A stretch of DNA of 64,000 bases from an uncultured Verrucomicrobia subdivision 3 bacterium (GTDB lineage Bacteria; Verrucomicrobiota; Verrucomicrobiia; Limisphaerales; UBA11358): the NCBI GenBank assembly GCA_903865745.1, contig CAIPKV010000032.1:62001-126000 (forward strand). Direction: 5' to 3'. The first letter of the stretch is position 1; every line of letters begins with the position of its first letter. The position numbers and the translations under genes are program-made. Positions 61,378-64,000 of this stretch are shown piece by piece. The notes beneath the pieces are model-generated. The model had not been told where the DNA came from. It worked only from the letters and a program-made list of their open reading frames with translations, and ran no database searches.

Positions 61378-62631
61378 ATGAAATGGAGATTTGAATGGGT
61401 TTATCGTCTTGGGTTGGCGCTGCTGTTGACCATTGCGTTCTGGTCAGTCTGGGCTACCGCGCAGGAAACAACTAATGCCGCCGCTACGGCTAAAGTTTCT
61501 GCCGCTAACCAACTCCTTAAGATTCAGCTGCCAAAACACGCACTTACTTTCGGGTTGGACAACATAGATTTCCTACGCGACCAGACCCTGTTGGAACAAC
61601 CCTTATGGAAATACCTCGCCTCGTTGGTTTACGTTGCGCTGGCATTTTGTGTGGCTTGGCTGCTGGATTGGTTTGTTAATGTCTGGCTAAAAAAACTCGC
61701 AGCCAAGACCGACTCGAAATATGACGACCTGATTTTGGAACTGCTGCGCGGTCCGGTGAAGGTTGTGTCTTTTGTGATACTGCTAAACATCGGGTTGGGC
61801 ATATTTGAATGGCCAGACCGGGCGCAGGTTTATATTTCGCGCGGGTTCATCGTCGTGGTGGCCGGTTCAGTAGCCTACGTGTTGCTGAAGGTCGTCGATT
61901 TGCTGCTGGGCATCTGGCACGAGAAAATTGTTTCGCCGCAGGATCGGGCCTTTGCACTGCAGTTGTTGCCTTTTATCAGCAAGGTCGCGAAGACGGCCAT
62001 AATCATCGCCTCGGTTGTGCTGACGGCGGACAACTTGGAAATCAAAATCACCAGCCTGCTCGCCGGTCTATCCGTCGGTGGCCTCGCGCTCGGCCTCGCG
62101 GCGCAGGACACGGTCGCGAATTTATTCGGTGCGGTGGCAATCTTTTTGGATAAACCATTTCACATCGGCGACCGTATCCGGGTTGAGGGTGTGGATGGCT
62201 CGGTTGAAACCATTGGCCTGCGCAGCACTATCGTTCGCAGCCTCGACGGGCATCATGTGACGATTCCAAATAAATTGATGGGCAACGCCATCATCACCAA
62301 CATCACCCGTCGCCCGACCATTAAGACGGAAATGAATTTCGGTCTTACCTACGACACGCCAGCGGAGAAAGTGAAGCGCGCCACGCTGCTGCTCGAAGAA
62401 ATATTCCGTAGCAATCCTAAGACCGGTGACCTGCTCATAACGTTCAATAAGTTTGCCGATTCGGCGCTGAACATCTTTGTCGTCCACGTTTGGAACGGTA
62501 CGGATGTGGTGCAGCATTCAGCAGAAATGCAGGCGTTTAATCTTCAAATCAAATCACGATTCGATGCGGAGAAAATCGAGTTTGCCTTCCCGTCGCAGAC
62601 CATCTATCTCAAGCCCGAGGCGGGAAAATGA
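61378..62631 (+). CDS. MscS-family mechanosensitive channel
   Basis: 417 residues. A leader-like N-terminus and four or five membrane helices are followed by the pore helix and beta-domain: ITSLLAGLSVGGLALGLAAQDTVANLFGAVAIFLDKPFHIGDRIRVEGVDGSVETIGLRSTIVRSLDGHHVTIPN is highly characteristic. The C-terminal domain (QSKSRFDAEKIEFAFPSQTIYL-type) is complete. It relieves turgor under osmotic downshift. 42 bp after thiS. Confidence 0.94.
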   Translation: MKWRFEWVYRLGLALLLTIAFWSVWATAQETTNAAATAKVSAANQLLKIQLPKHALTFGLDNIDFLRDQTLLEQPLWKYLASLVYVALAFCVAWLLDWFVNVWLKKLAAKTDSKYDDLILELLRGPVKVVSFVILLNIGLGIFEWPDRAQVYISRGFIVVVAGSVAYVLLKVVDLLLGIWHEKIVSPQDRAFALQLLPFISKVAKTAIIIASVVLTADNLEIKITSLLAGLSVGGLALGLAAQDTVANLFGAVAIFLDKPFHIGDRIRVEGVDGSVETIGLRSTIVRSLDGHHVTIPNKLMGNAIITNITRRPTIKTEMNFGLTYDTPAEKVKRATLLLEEIFRSNPKTGDLLITFNKFADSALNIFVVHVWNGTDVVQHSAEMQAFNLQIKSRFDAEKIEFAFPSQTIYLKPEAGK

Positions 62632-62667
62632 TTTGCCGTCGCGCCTCGGCTCCGGCTTAATCCTGCC

Positions 62668-63057
62668 ATGCACTCGCTTACGGATTTGCTCTGGCATAAC
62701 GGAAAGTTCCTGGGCATCGCCTGGGGCGTGTGGAAAGTCGTCGGCTGGCTCGGCAACGCCATTTTCTTCTCGCGCTTTATTGTGCAGTGGTATGCCACGG
62801 AAAAGAAACAGCAGGTCGTCATTCCGCAGGCGTTCTGGTGGCTTAGCCTCATCGGCTCGGTTACGTTGCTGTGCTACTCACTGCACCGGCGGGATTCCGT
62901 CTTCATTTTCGCCTACGCTTTCACTTGGGTCCCCTATATTCGCAGCTTGATGATTCACCGCCAACATAAGGCAAATCGCATCACCTGTGCCGGCTGCGGG
63001 CAAAAAAATCCGCCGCCGTCGAACTATTGTCCCAACTGCGGCGGTAAGCTGAAATGA
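62668..63057 (+). CDS. Stand-alone LpxB N-terminal-like membrane protein with zinc ribbon
   Basis: 129 residues. VWKVVGWLGNAIFFSRFIVQWYATEKKQQVVIPQAFWWLSLIGSVTLLCYSLHRRDSVFIFAYAFTWVPYIRSL is the LAB_N domain, often at the start of lipid-A-disaccharide synthase. Here it stands alone with three membrane helices. The last 35 residues form a zinc ribbon (CAGCGQKNPPPSNYCPNCGG). Probably linked to lipid or glycolipid handling. Confidence 0.85.
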   Translation: MHSLTDLLWHNGKFLGIAWGVWKVVGWLGNAIFFSRFIVQWYATEKKQQVVIPQAFWWLSLIGSVTLLCYSLHRRDSVFIFAYAFTWVPYIRSLMIHRQHKANRITCAGCGQKNPPPSNYCPNCGGKLK

Positions 63058-63063
63058 ACTGGC

Positions 63064-63381
63064 TTATGGCTTGGGTGCGGCGGCGGCTGCGTTCGGCTTT
63101 ACCCCGATACCATATTTACGCAGCACCGGCTGAAAATCCGGATGCGTCTGTCCATAGGCAACCAGCGCGTTGACAAATTCCACAATCAACTTCTGATCCT
63201 TGTTGAACGCGCCGATAATTTGCGTTGCCTGCGGCTTGATGGCGGCAATGTCCTTGCCGGTTACACTTGCCTGCCGGTAAAGATAAACCGTTAACGTGCC
63301 GCTCACTACAATCAGCGCGAGCAATAGCGAAAACATCTGGCGTTTCAACGCGGCAATTTCGGAATCGGAATCGAGGTTCAT
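63064..63381 (-). CDS. Small single-span membrane protein, unknown
   Basis: 105 residues. One membrane helix (QMFSLLLALIVVSGTLTVYLY) after a short acidic cytoplasmic tail; a ~70-residue periplasmic helical part and Ala/Pro-rich tail. It follows the next gene in the same operon with 1 bp between them. Function unknown. Confidence 0.6.
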   Translation of the reverse strand: MNLDSDSEIAALKRQMFSLLLALIVVSGTLTVYLYRQASVTGKDIAAIKPQATQIIGAFNKDQKLIVEFVNALVAYGQTHPDFQPVLRKYGIGVKPNAAAAAPKP

Positions 63382-63382
63382 A

Positions 63383-63640
63383 TTACTTGGCGGCGGTGGG
63401 GGGTTGAATGGATTGAAGAATGCGGGTCAGTTCCGGGCTTTTGGCAGCGGCGTTAAAGGCGGCCGTGTCGTTCGCCAAGCCCTGTGCGCGCAGCAGCGCG
63501 GAATTTGCCAGCGTGGCGTTGGCGCTTAACATGCGAAACTCGCGCGTGCGGGTCATGCTCAATAGGGCGAATACCACCCCGAGAATCACCAGCATCGCGA
63601 GAATAAAATTCAGGATGGTTGTGGTCGTATCGGATTTCAT
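63383..63640 (-). CDS. Small single-span membrane protein, unknown
   Basis: 85 residues. TTTILNFILAMLVILGVVFALLSM is a membrane helix; the rest is helical and Ala-rich (ANATLANSALLRAQGLANDTAAFNAAAKSPELTRILQ). Similar in plan to its downstream neighbour; the two may work as a pair in the envelope. Confidence 0.6.
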   Translation of the reverse strand: MKSDTTTTILNFILAMLVILGVVFALLSMTRTREFRMLSANATLANSALLRAQGLANDTAAFNAAAKSPELTRILQSIQPPTAAK

Positions 63641-63760
63641 AAGGCGCTAAAATCTAGCTAATCAGGAGCGAAAGTCCATCGCGATTTTTGGTCTTGTGGG
63701 CAATCAGCCGAAATAAGTTTTCTGCCTCTATTCGGCCAATATTTCTTCCTTCCAGTCGAA

Positions 63761-63791
63761 ATAAAAAAGCGAGGCCCATCGGCCTCGCTTT
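63761..63791 (-). terminator. Intrinsic terminator of rpmB
   Basis: Perfect 11-bp stem AAAGCGAGGCC/GGCCTCGCTTT with a 4-nt loop, followed on the minus strand by TTTTTTATTT. Confidence 0.9.
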
Positions 63792-63811
63792 CAAATGTTG
63801 GGTGGTTGGCT

Positions 63812-64000
63812 TTAAGCCTTCTTCTTAGCCACGTCGCCTTTTTTCCAAGTGCGCTTGGGGGCCTTGGTGACGATGCCCTGCTTGAGGGCGGCGGCAGAAA
63901 CGCGAATGTAACGCACTTCGCCGCTCGGCAAAAGCGCCTTCACCCGCTGCAAATTCACATTGAATTTACGCTTGGTAATCGCGGTGATGTGCGTACCAAT
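63812..64000 (-). CDS. rpmB: 50S ribosomal protein bL28, partial
   Basis: The C-terminal 62 residues are in the window; the start lies beyond 64000. ITKRKFNVNLQRVKALLPSG and EVRYIRVSAAALKQGIVTK match the bL28 core, followed by a basic tail (KRTWKKGDVAKKKA) ending at TAA 63812. Missing from the ORF track because it runs off the window. Confidence 0.93.
   Translation of the reverse strand: MGTHITAITKRKFNVNLQRVKALLPSGEVRYIRVSAAALKQGIVTKAPKRTWKKGDVAKKKA

Overview
The window looks like chromosomal DNA of a Gram-negative member of the Verrucomicrobiota, most likely close to the Pedosphaera/Limisphaera group. This is inferred from the gene families present: a secreted polysaccharide lyase fused to autotransporter-associated beta-strand repeats, LptD, S23-type four-helix-bundle proteins, COG3014/YcfL/LpoB lipoproteins, and many conserved small proteins. 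I could run no database search, so the taxonomic call is provisional.

Layout. 1-11.9 kb: a partial pectin (rhamnogalacturonan) lyase, a sugar nucleotidyltransferase, a secreted esterase, uvrB, a repeat-rich unknown protein, an SMP-30-like protein, a holin-like membrane protein, trmB and a DUF6799-like protein. 11.92-22.46 kb: an integrative element in the 3' end of tRNA-Pro(CGG). A tyrosine integrase lies beside the tRNA, and a 15-bp copy of the tRNA 3' end marks the far edge. Inside are a divergent regulator/excisionase pair, a tightly overlapping primase-helicase operon, a two-gene AT-richer cargo (tandem zinc ribbon plus a putative nuclease-like protein), a 1.8-kb gene-free hairpin-rich stretch, and an autoinhibited Fic protein behind an operator-dense promoter. 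22.5-32.7 kb: rnhB, ribBA, a histidine kinase, a GH43-like secreted protein, lptD, a 21-bp repeat array and hisF. 32.9-38.3 kb: a cell-envelope lipoprotein operon (CsgG-like, PEGA, COG3014, YcfL, LpoB) followed by tRNA-Leu(CAA). 38.5-49.9 kb: rluD-like, lspA, YraN, a TPR protein, a sugar epimerase, an amidase, ubiX-ubiA, two duplicated surface-repeat proteins and enolase. 50-64 kb: a second 21-bp array, a MacA/MacB-type efflux system, Sua5, a glycosyltransferase-like membrane protein, an NtrB/NtrC-type pair, MoeB/ThiF-ThiS, MscS, a stand-alone lipid-A N-domain protein and rpmB.

Two signals stand out beyond ordinary annotation. First, both S23/IVP-type four-helix-bundle genes (about 45.2 and 52.7 kb) sit in compact cassettes of 484 and 417 bp bounded by near-perfect 32-34-bp inverted repeats. 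This is the architecture of 23S rRNA intervening sequences, but here each cassette sits between two cistrons of a protein operon (ubiX|ubiA and macB-ATPase|macB-permease). Second, two unrelated intergenic arrays share an exact 21-bp period and a dyad-symmetric core in each unit, with completely different consensus sequences (CCTGCAGG type and GGGGTGCACCCC type). Both deserve genome-wide follow-up.
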